DNA of 64,000 nucleotides from Alcanivorax profundi (GTDB lineage: Bacteria; Pseudomonadota; Gammaproteobacteria; Pseudomonadales; Alcanivoracaceae). This document shows positions 51,531 through 60,830 of this stretch, one piece after another; position 1 is the stretch's first letter; every line of letters starts with the position of its first letter. The notes beneath the pieces were generated by a model, which had not been told where the DNA came from, did no database searches, and was given only the letters and a program-made list of their open reading frames with translations. The position numbers and the translations under genes are program-made. The stretch lies in assembly GCF_003597125.1 (NCBI RefSeq), contig NZ_QYYA01000002.1:636156-700155 (forward strand), given 5' to 3'.

Positions 51531-51734
51531 ATGGCTACTGGTACTGTGAAGTGGTTCAACGAGTCCAAGGGTTTTGGTTTCATCTCCCAGGACGATGGTG
51601 GTGCGGACGTATTCGTTCATTTCAGTGCAATCACTGGCTCAGGCTTCAAAACCCTGGCCGAGGGTCAGAAGGTTTCCTTCGAGATCCAGCAGGGCCCTAA
51701 AGGTCCTCAGGCTGCCAACGTAGTGGCTGACTAA
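51531..51734 (+). CDS. Cold-shock domain protein
   Basis: 67 residues, CspA family. RNP1 KGFGFI and RNP2 VFVHFSAI are intact in a single OB fold, binding single-stranded nucleic acid. A long leader (up to 194 bases) precedes it, common for csp genes. GAGGT lies about 10 bases before the ATG. A strong terminator follows. Confidence 0.96.
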   Translation: MATGTVKWFNESKGFGFISQDDGGADVFVHFSAITGSGFKTLAEGQKVSFEIQQGPKGPQAANVVAD

Positions 51735-51752
51735 GTCACTGCTTCGGCAAAC

Positions 51753-51780
51753 AAAAAAACCCGCTTCGGCGGGTTTTTTT
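51753..51780 (+). terminator. Terminator after cold-shock gene
   Basis: AAAAACCCGC-TTCG-GCGGGTTTTT with further T; UUCG tetraloop. Confidence 0.95.
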
Positions 51781-51808
51781 GTGCCTGGCGAAAATGCCAG
51801 GCGTTGTT

Positions 51809-51834
51809 TATCGCGCCGCGAGCGACGCTCCTAC
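51809..51834. repeat. REP element
   Basis: TATCGCGCCGCGAGCGACGC then TCCTAC, same type as the arms at 41433 and 52537. Confidence 0.7.
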
Positions 51835-51856
51835 GGGAAGGGTGGGGGGTTTTCAT

Positions 51857-52522
51857 TCACGGTTGGAACAGGGGTTGCTCGAGGAGGGTTTTGCGGTGAC
51901 GCCAGTCGGGCATGCGGGCGTCCATGAGGGCATGGAAGCCGGGACCGTGGTCCATGTGTTTTAGGTGACAGAGCTCGTGCATCACCACATAGTCCAGTGC
52001 ATCGGCCGGGTAGTGCAGCAGCGCCATGTTGAGGTTGATGTAACCGCGGGCAGACAGTGACCCCCAGCGGGTGCGCATTTTCTTGATGCGCAAGGTGGGG
52101 CGGACAAAGCCCTGTTGTTCAAACCAGTGAAACTGGCGCTCGATACTGTCTTCAAACACCGGTTTGGCCTGGCGGCGCATCCAGCCCTCCACGGCGCTGC
52201 GCACCGCCATTTCCTGCTCCGGCTCTGCCACCCGCACCGACAGGTAGGGTCCGCTGAGTGCGACCCGGGTGCGCCCTTCACAGACATCCATCTGCAAGGG
52301 CTCGCCGCGCCACGCGAGCGTGGCACCATCTTGCCAGCGTTGCCGGGGGCGGCTGGCCTGGCGCTGTTGCTGGTCAGCTATCCACTGACGCCGGCTATCC
52401 ACAAAATCCTGCACCATGCGCAGGGACGCCCGCTGCGGCGCACGCACCTGAACACGGCCATCTTCCAGCACACGCAGCTCCAGGCTGCGGCGCTTGCTGC
52501 GGATTAGTTGGTAGTCAGTCAT
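51857..52522 (-). CDS. YgjP/M48-type metallopeptidase-domain protein
   Basis: 221 residues. Zinc motif HELCHLKHMDHGPGF and the conserved RWGSLSARGYINLN segment identify the YgjP/DUF45 family, metal-dependent hydrolases related to minigluzincins. No signal peptide, so cytoplasmic. Cellular role unknown. Flanked on both sides by REP elements. Confidence 0.9.
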   Translation of the reverse strand: MTDYQLIRSKRRSLELRVLEDGRVQVRAPQRASLRMVQDFVDSRRQWIADQQQRQASRPRQRWQDGATLAWRGEPLQMDVCEGRTRVALSGPYLSVRVAEPEQEMAVRSAVEGWMRRQAKPVFEDSIERQFHWFEQQGFVRPTLRIKKMRTRWGSLSARGYINLNMALLHYPADALDYVVMHELCHLKHMDHGPGFHALMDARMPDWRHRKTLLEQPLFQP

Positions 52523-52536
52523 GAATCAACCTCGCC

Positions 52537-52689
52537 GTAGGAGCGTCGCTCGCGGCGCGATAAAAGACCAGGATCAAAAGCAGTTTCACCACAGAGAGCA
52601 CAGCGTAAATTCCCTTTTTGCCCTCTGTGCCCTATGTGGTAAATCGCTTTTAAAGGTTTGGTTTATCGCGCCGCGAGCGACGCTCCTAC
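52537..52689. mobile_element. MITE-like composite element, copy 2
   Basis: REP arms at 52537-52563 and 52663-52689 in inverted orientation around a core with ACCACAGAG (52588-52596), CTCTGTG (52623-52629) and TGTGGT (52635-52640). Read on the minus strand, the ATTTACCACA and TTTTGATCCTGGT blocks align with copy 1 at 41433. Confidence 0.6.
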
Positions 52690-52696
52690 AGCGTAG

Positions 52697-55600
52697 TTAG
52701 TGGCTTCCCGGCATTTCCTTATCCAGCTGCTGCTTCACCGCATCGGCGGGGGAAGCGTAGGGTGCCAACCACTGGTACAACACCGGGATGATAAAGAGTG
52801 TGAGTACCGTGGCAAAGAGCAAGCCACCCAGAATCACCACGCCGATGGTAAAACGGCTTTCCGCACCGGCACCGGTGGCCAGCACCAGTGGTACGGCACC
52901 AAAAATGGTGGACACCCCGGTCATCAACACCGGCCGGAAACGCACAATGGCGCCCTGGTAAATCGCGTCTTTGACGCTGCTGCCTTCATCCCGTAACTGA
53001 TTGGCGAATTCAACGATGAGGATGCCGTTCTTGGCCATGAGCCCAAGCAGCATGATCATGCCAATCTGGCTGTAGATATTGAGGCTGTCCCCGGTGACGC
53101 GGATGGCAATCACCGCGCCGGCCAGCGCCAGTGGCACGGTCAACATGATGATCAGGGGGTGGATCCAGCTTTCGAACTGGGCCGCCAGCACCAGGAACAC
53201 AATCACCAGCGCCAGCGCAAAGGTAATCAGAATGGCCGAGGATGATTCTTCCAGTTCTTCGGCCATCCCCTTATAGCTGATGCGCGCTTCCAGCGGCAGG
53301 ATTTCCTGCGCTTTCTGTTCCACATAGTTCATGGCCGAGGCCAGATCGTAGCCTTCTGCCAGGTTGGCAGACAGGGTAATCGCGGGCAGGCGATCCACCC
53401 GGCGCAGCTCCGGGGCATCGCCGGTGGTGGTCAGTTCCACCACACTGGAGAACGGTACCAGATCGCCGTTACTGCCGCGCAGGTAGATCGGCAGTACGTC
53501 CTCGGGACTGCGGCTGGCGCGTTTTTCGGCTTCCAGCAGCACATCATATTCGCGACCACGATCCACGTAGGTGGACGCGGTGAGGGTGGCGAACATGGCC
53601 TGCAGGGTCTGCCCCACATCGGTGGCGGTGATGCCCAGATCCGCGGCCCGTTCACGATTCAGTTTCACGTCCAGTTGCGGCTGGGTTTGTTCGAAATCGG
53701 TGTCGATGCTGGTCAGGTTGGGATTGTCATTCATGGCCTGCATCAGGGTTTCGCTCCAGGCCAACACTTGCTCATAGTCTGGTCCGGCGACCACCACTTC
53801 CAGTTCCTGATTGAAGGCACTCTGCCCGAGCCCCGGGGGATTCACCGGGAAGGCTCGCAGGCCTGTCACGTTCATCAGCGGGCCACGAATCCCGTTAACG
53901 ATTTCCTGCTGGGTGCGCTCGCGATCTTCCCAGTCTTTCAGGCGAACAATGGTGAACGCCCGCTCTGCCACCCCCCGGAAACCAACGATTGCCAGCACCC
54001 GCTCTGCTTCACCGTTTTCCACCAGCGGCATGAGAATCTCTTCCACGGCCTGGGTGTGATGAGCGCCATATTCCACCGTGGCTCCCTGGGGCGCGGTGGC
54101 TGGAATAATAAAGACGCCGCGATCTTCTGTGGGGGCGAGTTCCTGGGGCAATTGACGGAACAGCACCACCGCCACTACACACAACAACACGCAGCCACCA
54201 ATCAGCAACCCCGGTGATTGCAGGGTCCGTTTCAGGGTGTTCGCGTAGCCATTGTTGAGTCGCGTCAACGCGCGCTCAAATGCGTTGCCCTGCCCTTGCT
54301 GATTTTTTTGGCTGTGACGGTGCAGCCAGCGCGAGCACAGCATGGGCGCAAGACTGAGCGCCACGATACTGGAAATGATCACTGCTGAAGCGAGGGTGAA
54401 GCCAAATTCACTGAATAACCGGCCCACATCGCCGCCCATGAACGAGATAGGCACAAACACCGCGACCAGGGTCAGCGTAGTGGCGACCACGGCAAAGGCC
54501 ACCTGCCGGGCCCCCAGGTAAGCCGCCACCAGTCGCGACTCCCCTTCATCAATACGCCGCTGAATGTTTTCCAGCATCACGATGGCATCATCCACCACCA
54601 GACCAATGGCCAGAATCAACGCCAACAGAGTGAGCACATTGATGGAGAAATCCATCATCCCGAAACCGATAAAGGCGCCGATCACGGAAACCGGGATGGT
54701 GACGGCAGGAATCAGGGTCGCACGCAAATTGCCCAGGAAGGCAAAGATCACGGCAATCACCAGCACCACCGAGATCCCAAGGGTGATCAACACCTCGCGG
54801 ATAGAGGCGCGAATGAACAGGGACTCGTCAGAATTGATATCCAGATGGATATCGGCCGGCAGGCTTTCGCGCACCGCCAGAATCTCTTCACGCACCAGGT
54901 CCGATACCGCCACGGTGTTGGCCTTGGACTGGCGCACGACCCCAAGGCCAATGGCGGTTTCACCGTTGGCGCGAAGGATGGAATCGTCGTTTTCCACCCC
55001 CAGGGAAATTCTCGCCACATCACCGAGCCGCAACAGGTAATCGCCCTGGCGGCGCACCACCAGGTCCTTGAAGGCGTCCACGGTTGCCAAACGGTTGTCG
55101 GCGCGCAGCGTAAAGGCGCGCGAGTCGGACTCCAGCCGTCCCGCCGGCAGCTCCACATTGTTGCTGCGCAGGGCCTGCTCGATATCGGTCACGGTAACGC
55201 CGTTGGCTGCCATCCTCTGACGATCCAGCCACACCCGCATGGCATAACGGCGCTCACCACCGATGATCACTTCCGATACGCCATCGAGCACCGCAAAACG
55301 GTCCACCAGAGAACGCTCGGCAAAGTCCGTCAGCTCCTGTGGCGCCAGCGAGGTACTGGTCAGGGTCACCCAGATGATCGGGCGGGCATCCGCATCGGCC
55401 TTGGCAATCACCGGTGTTTCTGCTTCTTCCGGAAGGCGATTCAACACCCGTGATACGGCGTCGCGAACATCATTGGCGGCGATATCCACATCCCGCTCAA
55501 GGCTGAATTCCACCGTGGTCCGCGCCGAGCCCAACCGGCTGCGCGACTCAATGCGGTGCACCCCTTCCACCCCGGCAATGGCGCCTTCAATAACCTGGAT

Positions 55601-55789
55601 AATCTGGGTATCGATCACCTCTGGTGCCGCGCCGGCATAGTCCACCGTTACCGACACTTCCGGCGGATCAATGTCCGGGTATTCCCGGATCGGCAGTTTC
55701 TGCAAGGCACTGACACCGAACACCACGATCAGCAGGCTGATCACCGTAGCGAAGACCGGCCGCTTGATGGACACATCAGACAGGATCAT
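52697..55789 (-). CDS. RND efflux transporter permease
   Basis: 1030 residues. N-terminal ILSDVSIKRPVFATVISLLI is typical of hydrophobe/amphiphile efflux RND pumps. The proton-relay Asp pair lies in ALGLVVDDAIVMLENIQ-type TM4 (GLVVDDAIVMLENI). Two large periplasmic loops and 12 TM helices are as expected. Exports drugs, solvents or lipids; substrate not evident. It overlaps the membrane fusion gene by 4 bases. No outer-membrane channel gene is next to it. Confidence 0.94.
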   Translation of the reverse strand: MILSDVSIKRPVFATVISLLIVVFGVSALQKLPIREYPDIDPPEVSVTVDYAGAAPEVIDTQIIQVIEGAIAGVEGVHRIESRSRLGSARTTVEFSLERDVDIAANDVRDAVSRVLNRLPEEAETPVIAKADADARPIIWVTLTSTSLAPQELTDFAERSLVDRFAVLDGVSEVIIGGERRYAMRVWLDRQRMAANGVTVTDIEQALRSNNVELPAGRLESDSRAFTLRADNRLATVDAFKDLVVRRQGDYLLRLGDVARISLGVENDDSILRANGETAIGLGVVRQSKANTVAVSDLVREEILAVRESLPADIHLDINSDESLFIRASIREVLITLGISVVLVIAVIFAFLGNLRATLIPAVTIPVSVIGAFIGFGMMDFSINVLTLLALILAIGLVVDDAIVMLENIQRRIDEGESRLVAAYLGARQVAFAVVATTLTLVAVFVPISFMGGDVGRLFSEFGFTLASAVIISSIVALSLAPMLCSRWLHRHSQKNQQGQGNAFERALTRLNNGYANTLKRTLQSPGLLIGGCVLLCVVAVVLFRQLPQELAPTEDRGVFIIPATAPQGATVEYGAHHTQAVEEILMPLVENGEAERVLAIVGFRGVAERAFTIVRLKDWEDRERTQQEIVNGIRGPLMNVTGLRAFPVNPPGLGQSAFNQELEVVVAGPDYEQVLAWSETLMQAMNDNPNLTSIDTDFEQTQPQLDVKLNRERAADLGITATDVGQTLQAMFATLTASTYVDRGREYDVLLEAEKRASRSPEDVLPIYLRGSNGDLVPFSSVVELTTTGDAPELRRVDRLPAITLSANLAEGYDLASAMNYVEQKAQEILPLEARISYKGMAEELEESSSAILITFALALVIVFLVLAAQFESWIHPLIIMLTVPLALAGAVIAIRVTGDSLNIYSQIGMIMLLGLMAKNGILIVEFANQLRDEGSSVKDAIYQGAIVRFRPVLMTGVSTIFGAVPLVLATGAGAESRFTIGVVILGGLLFATVLTLFIIPVLYQWLAPYASPADAVKQQLDKEMPGSH

Positions 55790-56898
55790 GCGGCCGCGTC
55801 TCCCGCCACGTCCTGTGTCGGTGGGGCAATCAAGACCCGCTGTTCCGGCAACAAGGCATCGGGGTTGTCGATGATGTTGACCGCCTGACCACTGCCCAGC
55901 CGGGTGTGTCCGTTAACGATGATCTCGGGGTTCCCCACCAGACCGTCACGAATCTCTACCCAACCATCACGCCGACCGCCGAGGGTCACCGGATGACGAA
56001 TCGCCTGGCTGTTGGCATCCACGGTGAACACATAGCTCTGTGCTCCCTGGGTGATGATCGCCTGTTCCGGTACCAGTAACGCGGTGCGTTGTGCCAGTTG
56101 CACGGTAATACGCATGAACTGACCGGGACGTACCCGGTTACCGGGGTTGTTGAGCCGGGCCCGGGCGGTCAGGCTGCGACTGCTGGCATTTACCCGGGAA
56201 TCCAGATGGCTGATGGCCCCGTCAAAATTCAGGTTCGGGAACGCCTCATTGCTGGCATGCACCCGCAGCCCCACGGTAAGCCGCCCCAGATAGCGCTCCG
56301 GTATCTGAAAATCCACTTCGATATGGCCCAGGTTATCCAGCGTGGTGATGGCATCACCGGTTTGAAGATACGCGCCGGGATCCACCTGGCGTAGCCCGAC
56401 CACTCCCGCAAAGGGAGCCTGAATACGGTGGTCGTTGAGGTTCGCCTGGGCTGCATCGCGATTGGCTCTGGCGGCTTCCAGGCTGGTGCGGAAAGTATCC
56501 ACTTCCGATTGCGAGATCGCCCGGCGGTCTACCAGCTGCTGGCCACGGCGAAAATCGTCCTGGGCACGCTGGTATTCGGCTTCGGCCCGGGCCAGTTCGG
56601 CACGGGCATTGCGATCATCGAGCTGCACCAGCAGCTGACCCCGTTTGACTTGCTGACCCTGTTGAAAATGAATCTTCGAAACCCGCCCGGGCACCTCCGC
56701 CAACAGCACCACGGCCTGGGCCGCCCGGGCGGTGCCCACGGCCTCGACCTGATCAAACAGGTCCCGCTCAATGCTGGGTGCCACGTTGACCGCGGTGGGT
56801 GGCCGTTGTCGCGGTGCCGCACTATCGGGCACCAGTGCCCACCAGATACCCCCTGCCGCCAGCGCCAACAGCACCAGCCCCGCCAAAATCCGCCCCAT
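55786..56898 (-). CDS. RND efflux periplasmic adaptor (membrane fusion protein)
   Basis: 370 residues. N-terminal membrane anchor (ILAGLVLLALAAGGIWWALV), lipoyl half-motifs (VLLAEVPGRVSKIHFQQGQQ and IQAPFAGVVGLRQVDPGAYL) around a coiled-coil hairpin, then beta-barrel and membrane-proximal domains. It links the RND pump to an outer-membrane channel. ATG at 56898 has GAGGGAG 6 bases upstream. First gene of the pair. Confidence 0.93.
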   Translation of the reverse strand: MGRILAGLVLLALAAGGIWWALVPDSAAPRQRPPTAVNVAPSIERDLFDQVEAVGTARAAQAVVLLAEVPGRVSKIHFQQGQQVKRGQLLVQLDDRNARAELARAEAEYQRAQDDFRRGQQLVDRRAISQSEVDTFRTSLEAARANRDAAQANLNDHRIQAPFAGVVGLRQVDPGAYLQTGDAITTLDNLGHIEVDFQIPERYLGRLTVGLRVHASNEAFPNLNFDGAISHLDSRVNASSRSLTARARLNNPGNRVRPGQFMRITVQLAQRTALLVPEQAIITQGAQSYVFTVDANSQAIRHPVTLGGRRDGWVEIRDGLVGNPEIIVNGHTRLGSGQAVNIIDNPDALLPEQRVLIAPPTQDVAGDAAA

Positions 56899-57314
56899 GG
56901 GGTACTCCCTCAATTCAACACGCCAAGCCTAGCGCGTCATTATGCAAGCAATTCGCAATTCATACGCCAGTCTGACCGCCAAGTATGAAGCTAATTCATT
57001 TATGGATACATTCTTTGCGAATATTGCGCCTTGATCTGCTGGTGTCTTGCCGGGAAGGCGCTCCAATGTGGTCATCACCACAGAGGGCAAAGAGATAAAA
57101 CCGGGGTACTTTGTGGGTCGTCATGCACTGCGGTGAAGGTGGGGTTTCCAGAGTTCAGTTGCGTGGCCGAACCTCCCCTCCTACAGCGTATTCGTCGTGG
57201 TTATCGTGGCAACGCTGATTGCAGGTCGCTGTTCTGAGGGAGCGGTGGTTCCACCGCGACGCGCCAAGCGTCGCTGACCCTTCGCGGTCGAACCACCGTA
57301 TTTGCCAGGGCTTC
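56899..57314. other. Intergenic region between efflux operon and acyl-CoA synthetase
   Basis: 416 bases without a credible gene. Contains an ACCACAGAGGGCAAAGAG stretch near 57080 resembling the core of the composite elements, and a REP pair at 57236-57300. Confidence 0.55.
57236..57300. repeat. REP pair after the acyl-CoA synthetase gene
   Basis: GGGAGCGGTGGTTCCACCGC and TTCGCGGTCGAACCACCGTA units in inverted order, close to the stop of the gene at 57315. Confidence 0.65.
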
Positions 57315-58946
57315 TTACACCATTTCCGCCCGCATCTTCTTCTTGTCGAGCTTGCCCACGGAGGTACGCGGCAGGGCATCGACAAAAATCACCCGGTCCG
57401 GGATGCCATAACGGCTGATGATGCCTTTCTCGGCATAGTCGGCAATCAGGGCCTTGATACCCTCTTCGTCGGCATCACCGCTTTTCACCACCAGCGCCAC
57501 CGGGCGTTCGCCCCACTTGGCATCCGGCACGCCGACCACTGCACACTCACCCACACCGGGGTGTTGCAGGACAAGGCCTTCCAGATCAATGGAGGAGACC
57601 CACTCGCCGCCCGTCTTGATCACGTCCTTGATGCGGTCAACGATCTTCAGCCAACCATCGTCGCTCATCACCGCCACGTCACCGGTGTGCAACCAGCCAC
57701 CCGCCCACAGCTCTTCGGACTTTTCCGGATCGTTCAGATAACCCTGGGTCAGCCAGGGGGCGCGGACAACCACTTCCCCCTGGCTCTTGCCATCGTGAGG
57801 GACGTCGTTCATCTCGCCATCGACGATTCGCAACTGCACCATGGCCACCGGGCGACCGGTGCGGGTGCGGTAGTCGGCCTGGGTTTCCAGGTCGGCGTTC
57901 TCCAGCTCCGGGGTCAACTGTGCGAGGGTCAGCAGTGGGCAGGTTTCGCTCATGCCGTAACCGGTATAGATATCAATACCTCGCTCCAGCGCCCCCATGG
58001 CCAGGGCCTTGGGCAAGGCCGAACCGCCGATGATCACTTTCCAGCCACTCAGGTCCACGCTCTTGGCGGCTTCCGCCTGCAACAGCATCTGGATAATGGT
58101 GGGGACACAGTGAGAGAAGGTGACTTTCTTGCTGACCAGCAGCTTGAGCAGGGTAGCCGGCTCATAACGGCCCGGGTATACCTGCTGCACGCCCATCAGG
58201 GTCGCCATGTAGGGAATCCCCCAGGCGTGCACATGGAACATGGGGGTAATCGGCATATAGACGTCGTCTTCGTTGAAGCGACCCTGACCGACACCGGACA
58301 TGGTGTTACGACCGGCAAAGGTATGCAGCACCAGCTGACGGTGGGAGAAATACACCCCTTTGGGCAGGCCGGTGGTGCCGGTGGTGTAAAAGGTGGTGGC
58401 GCGGGTGTTTTCGTCCAGCTCCGGGAACGCATAGCGGGCCGGTGCGTCGGCCAGCAGCGCCTCGTATTCCCCCGCCAGGGGCAGGCTGTCGCTGCCTTTG
58501 ACCCCGTCATCGTCCAGCAGGATATAGGTTTTCACCGGCTCGATACGGTCTTTCAGCTCTTCCAGCACCGGCAGGAATTCGCTGTTCACCAGGATAGCGT
58601 CATCCTTGGCGTGGTTGATGGTGTAAAGGATCTGCTCCGGGCTCAACCGTACATTTACGGTGTGCAGCACAGCCCCCATCATCGGGATTGCAAAGAAGGC
58701 TTCCAGGTAGCGGTTGGTATCCCAGTCCATGACGGCGACGGTGTCACCGGGTTTGATGCCCTGGGCGGCCAGCGCCCCGGCCAGACGATGAACCCGCTCC
58801 TCAAACTCGCGGTAGGTGTAATCACGACCATTGTAGGTGATGGTCTGGTTCGGCGCCTTGCGCACCCCCGCTTCCAGGATACGGTTGATCACCAGTGCCG
58901 GCTCCACGGCGGAAGCACTGCGCTGAATGCTCAGGTCGCTACTCAT
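57315..58946 (-). CDS. Medium/long-chain fatty-acid CoA ligase, AlkK-like
   Basis: 543 residues. AMP-binding motif TTFYTTGTTGLPKGVYFSHR, GYGMSETCPLL and the C-terminal GWLHTGDVAVMSDDGWLKIV and SVGKLDKKKMRAE are present. Length and sequence resemble Pseudomonas AlkK, which activates fatty acids formed from alkanes. The ATG at 58946 has GGAGAG upstream; the frame extends further but without family homology. Confidence 0.9.
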   Translation of the reverse strand: MSSDLSIQRSASAVEPALVINRILEAGVRKAPNQTITYNGRDYTYREFEERVHRLAGALAAQGIKPGDTVAVMDWDTNRYLEAFFAIPMMGAVLHTVNVRLSPEQILYTINHAKDDAILVNSEFLPVLEELKDRIEPVKTYILLDDDGVKGSDSLPLAGEYEALLADAPARYAFPELDENTRATTFYTTGTTGLPKGVYFSHRQLVLHTFAGRNTMSGVGQGRFNEDDVYMPITPMFHVHAWGIPYMATLMGVQQVYPGRYEPATLLKLLVSKKVTFSHCVPTIIQMLLQAEAAKSVDLSGWKVIIGGSALPKALAMGALERGIDIYTGYGMSETCPLLTLAQLTPELENADLETQADYRTRTGRPVAMVQLRIVDGEMNDVPHDGKSQGEVVVRAPWLTQGYLNDPEKSEELWAGGWLHTGDVAVMSDDGWLKIVDRIKDVIKTGGEWVSSIDLEGLVLQHPGVGECAVVGVPDAKWGERPVALVVKSGDADEEGIKALIADYAEKGIISRYGIPDRVIFVDALPRTSVGKLDKKKMRAEMV

Positions 58947-59243
58947 TTTGACTCTCCAAAGGTCCATAAATATGGCAATTATTATCGTTCCGACGGCGGC
59001 AGGGTGTTCCACCTACTCACCAGTATGCCGGCCCCCAAGGGTGGCACAGCCTTCCCCGCAGGTCACCTGCGGCAAACCCGGAACGGTTACAAAATACTAC
59101 GCCATGTAGACACCCTGTCTAGCAATCTCGTCATCCCCTGGCACGGTTAATTCTTTCGGTTAATGGTGAAGCCGGTTCTGGCGGTGCTAGGGTGCCTTTT
59201 CCGATTTGTCTGCCTGCATGTTCTTCAAAGGAGTGAAGAGTCG

Positions 59244-59993
59244 ATGCCCCGCTGGCTTTGCGTACCCCCCCTACTGTTGCTTGTTGCTGGCCCGGGCGTG
59301 GCCGCCCCGGCTTTCGAACGACCAGGACTGGGACTGAACCCGGATCTGCTAGGCAAATACCGCATCGCCATTGAACAGGGGCTCCCTGACGCGACACTGG
59401 ACATGCGCAGCAGTCCGGAAATTACGACCCTGGACTTCAATACCCTGTTGCGATTGCGTGTTATCCCGAAGATGGAAATTCAGGTCGGTATCAACAGTTA
59501 CCGTTATCAGGAATACACCACCGGAAAACAGTCCAGCGAACTGGATGGAATGGGCGACAGCAGCCTGGGTCTCAAATTGTCCCTCTACCGGGGCGACATC
59601 TTTCGCGCAGCATTGCTCGGCGGCATGCTGCTGGATACCGCCAGCGACGCTTTCAGTAATGAAGAAGATGGCAGCTTCATGGCAATCAGTGGAGGCTGGT
59701 GGCTGGACGACCGACACCAGCTGCAACTCAGTGTTCGTTATGACGACAGAGGTAACGAAAAGTGGACTACCGTGGTGCCAAGCTGGCACGCACGGCTCAA
59801 CGAGCAATGGGCGGTCTTTCTTGACGCCGGCCTAAGCCGGAACGACGAAAACGGTGACGATAATCATCGCGCAGGCGGCGGTCTTACCTGGATGCTGACT
59901 CCGACGATTCAATTCGATCTTTATGGCCGCGGCGCCCTGGATAACGACAGCGTGGATAATGAAACGGGGCTGGGAATCGCAGTCGCGTTCTAG
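59244..59993 (+). CDS. Outer-membrane transporter-like protein (MetA-pathway/PF13557-type)
   Basis: 249 residues. Signal peptide (PRWLCVPPLLLLVAGPGVAA), then amphipathic beta strands with aromatic ends and a C-terminal Phe (GLGIAVAF), indicating an outer-membrane beta-barrel. Similar in style to the proteins annotated as phenol/MetA-pathway outer-membrane porins, though I am not sure of the family. The ATG at 59244 has AAGGAG about 11 bases upstream. Divergent from the CoA ligase gene. Confidence 0.7.
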   Translation: MPRWLCVPPLLLLVAGPGVAAPAFERPGLGLNPDLLGKYRIAIEQGLPDATLDMRSSPEITTLDFNTLLRLRVIPKMEIQVGINSYRYQEYTTGKQSSELDGMGDSSLGLKLSLYRGDIFRAALLGGMLLDTASDAFSNEEDGSFMAISGGWWLDDRHQLQLSVRYDDRGNEKWTTVVPSWHARLNEQWAVFLDAGLSRNDENGDDNHRAGGGLTWMLTPTIQFDLYGRGALDNDSVDNETGLGIAVAF

Positions 59994-60062
59994 CCGCCCA
60001 ACAAGCCCGCTCTCCCAAGCCTTGCCGGTCTTCAAACGGCAGGCAAGACATCAAGGCACTGG

Positions 60063-60668
60063 TCAGAGGGTTCCTAGTCTCAAAACGTCATCTGCCAGAT
60101 CATTCGCCAGGGCTTGAAGCCCGCGCTGATTCCCGGACCGCTGAGCATAGGCACGCAGGCCCATGATGGAAAACTGCAACCACCTGGCCAATCGCTCCGG
60201 CTGATAGCGGTCCTCGCCAGACCGGGCTATTTCGCTGTTCTCGATGGCGTGCTGAAAAGCCTGTCGGAACAGGCCTTCCATACCCGACAGACTGGCCTCG
60301 ATTTGCCGTTGCAAGGTGTGGCTTTCCCCCGTTTCCAGCAACCCTTTCACCAGCATGCAGGCACAGGAAGGCAGCTTGTCACGATTCAGTTTACCCAGCT
60401 CCCTCACATAGCTGGCCAGCGCATTGAGCACACTGGACTGGCTGGAGACCCGTTGGGAAAACTCGCTGGCCATGTCTCTGGCATACAACGTCAATGCTTC
60501 ACTATAAAGGCCTTCCTTGCTTCCAAAGGCGGCATAGATACTGCCCGGGCGCATATCCAGGACCTGTTCCAGGTCTTTCATGGAGGTCGCGTGATAACCC
60601 CTGTCCCAGAACAGGGCCATGGCGCGTTGTAGACACTCTTGGCGGTCTTGGCGCATTGGTCTTGGCAA
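60063..60668 (-). CDS. TetR-family transcriptional regulator
   Basis: 201 residues. Helix-turn-helix DRGYHATSMKDLEQVLDMRP-GSIYAAFGSKEGLYSEAL and a C-terminal ligand domain with two nearby Cys (SCACM). This matches TetR proteins that control redox or solvent responses. Divergent from the AhpD-like gene; the intervening region has two near-identical palindromes that are likely its operators, allowing control of both genes. Confidence 0.9.
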   Translation of the reverse strand: MPRPMRQDRQECLQRAMALFWDRGYHATSMKDLEQVLDMRPGSIYAAFGSKEGLYSEALTLYARDMASEFSQRVSSQSSVLNALASYVRELGKLNRDKLPSCACMLVKGLLETGESHTLQRQIEASLSGMEGLFRQAFQHAIENSEIARSGEDRYQPERLARWLQFSIMGLRAYAQRSGNQRGLQALANDLADDVLRLGTL

Positions 60669-60725
60669 AACCTTTCTCTCCTCTGGTGGGTCAATCGCCT
60701 CGAATGCAATGCATTTTACTCCTTT

Positions 60726-60743
60726 TTTGAGTATTCACTCAAA
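60726..60743. promoter_or_regulatory. Operator candidate 1 of the TetR/AhpD-like pair
   Basis: TTTGAGTATTCACTCAAA, centre of a larger perfect inverted repeat CCTTTTTTGAGT-N4-ACTCAAAAAAGG (60721-60748). The same core recurs at 60788. Confidence 0.75.
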
Positions 60744-60787
60744 AAAGGTTGAGATTCCACACAATGCTGTTAGGGTTTGATCCTGTA

Positions 60788-60805
60788 TTTGAGCAATCAC
60801 TCAAA
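60788..60805. promoter_or_regulatory. Operator candidate 2 of the TetR/AhpD-like pair
   Basis: TTTGAGCAATCACTCAAA, differing from site 1 at two central positions; 62 bases away and 25 bases before the AhpD-like start. Confidence 0.75.
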
Positions 60806-60830
60806 AACAAACCTTTACTGAGGAGTCCCC

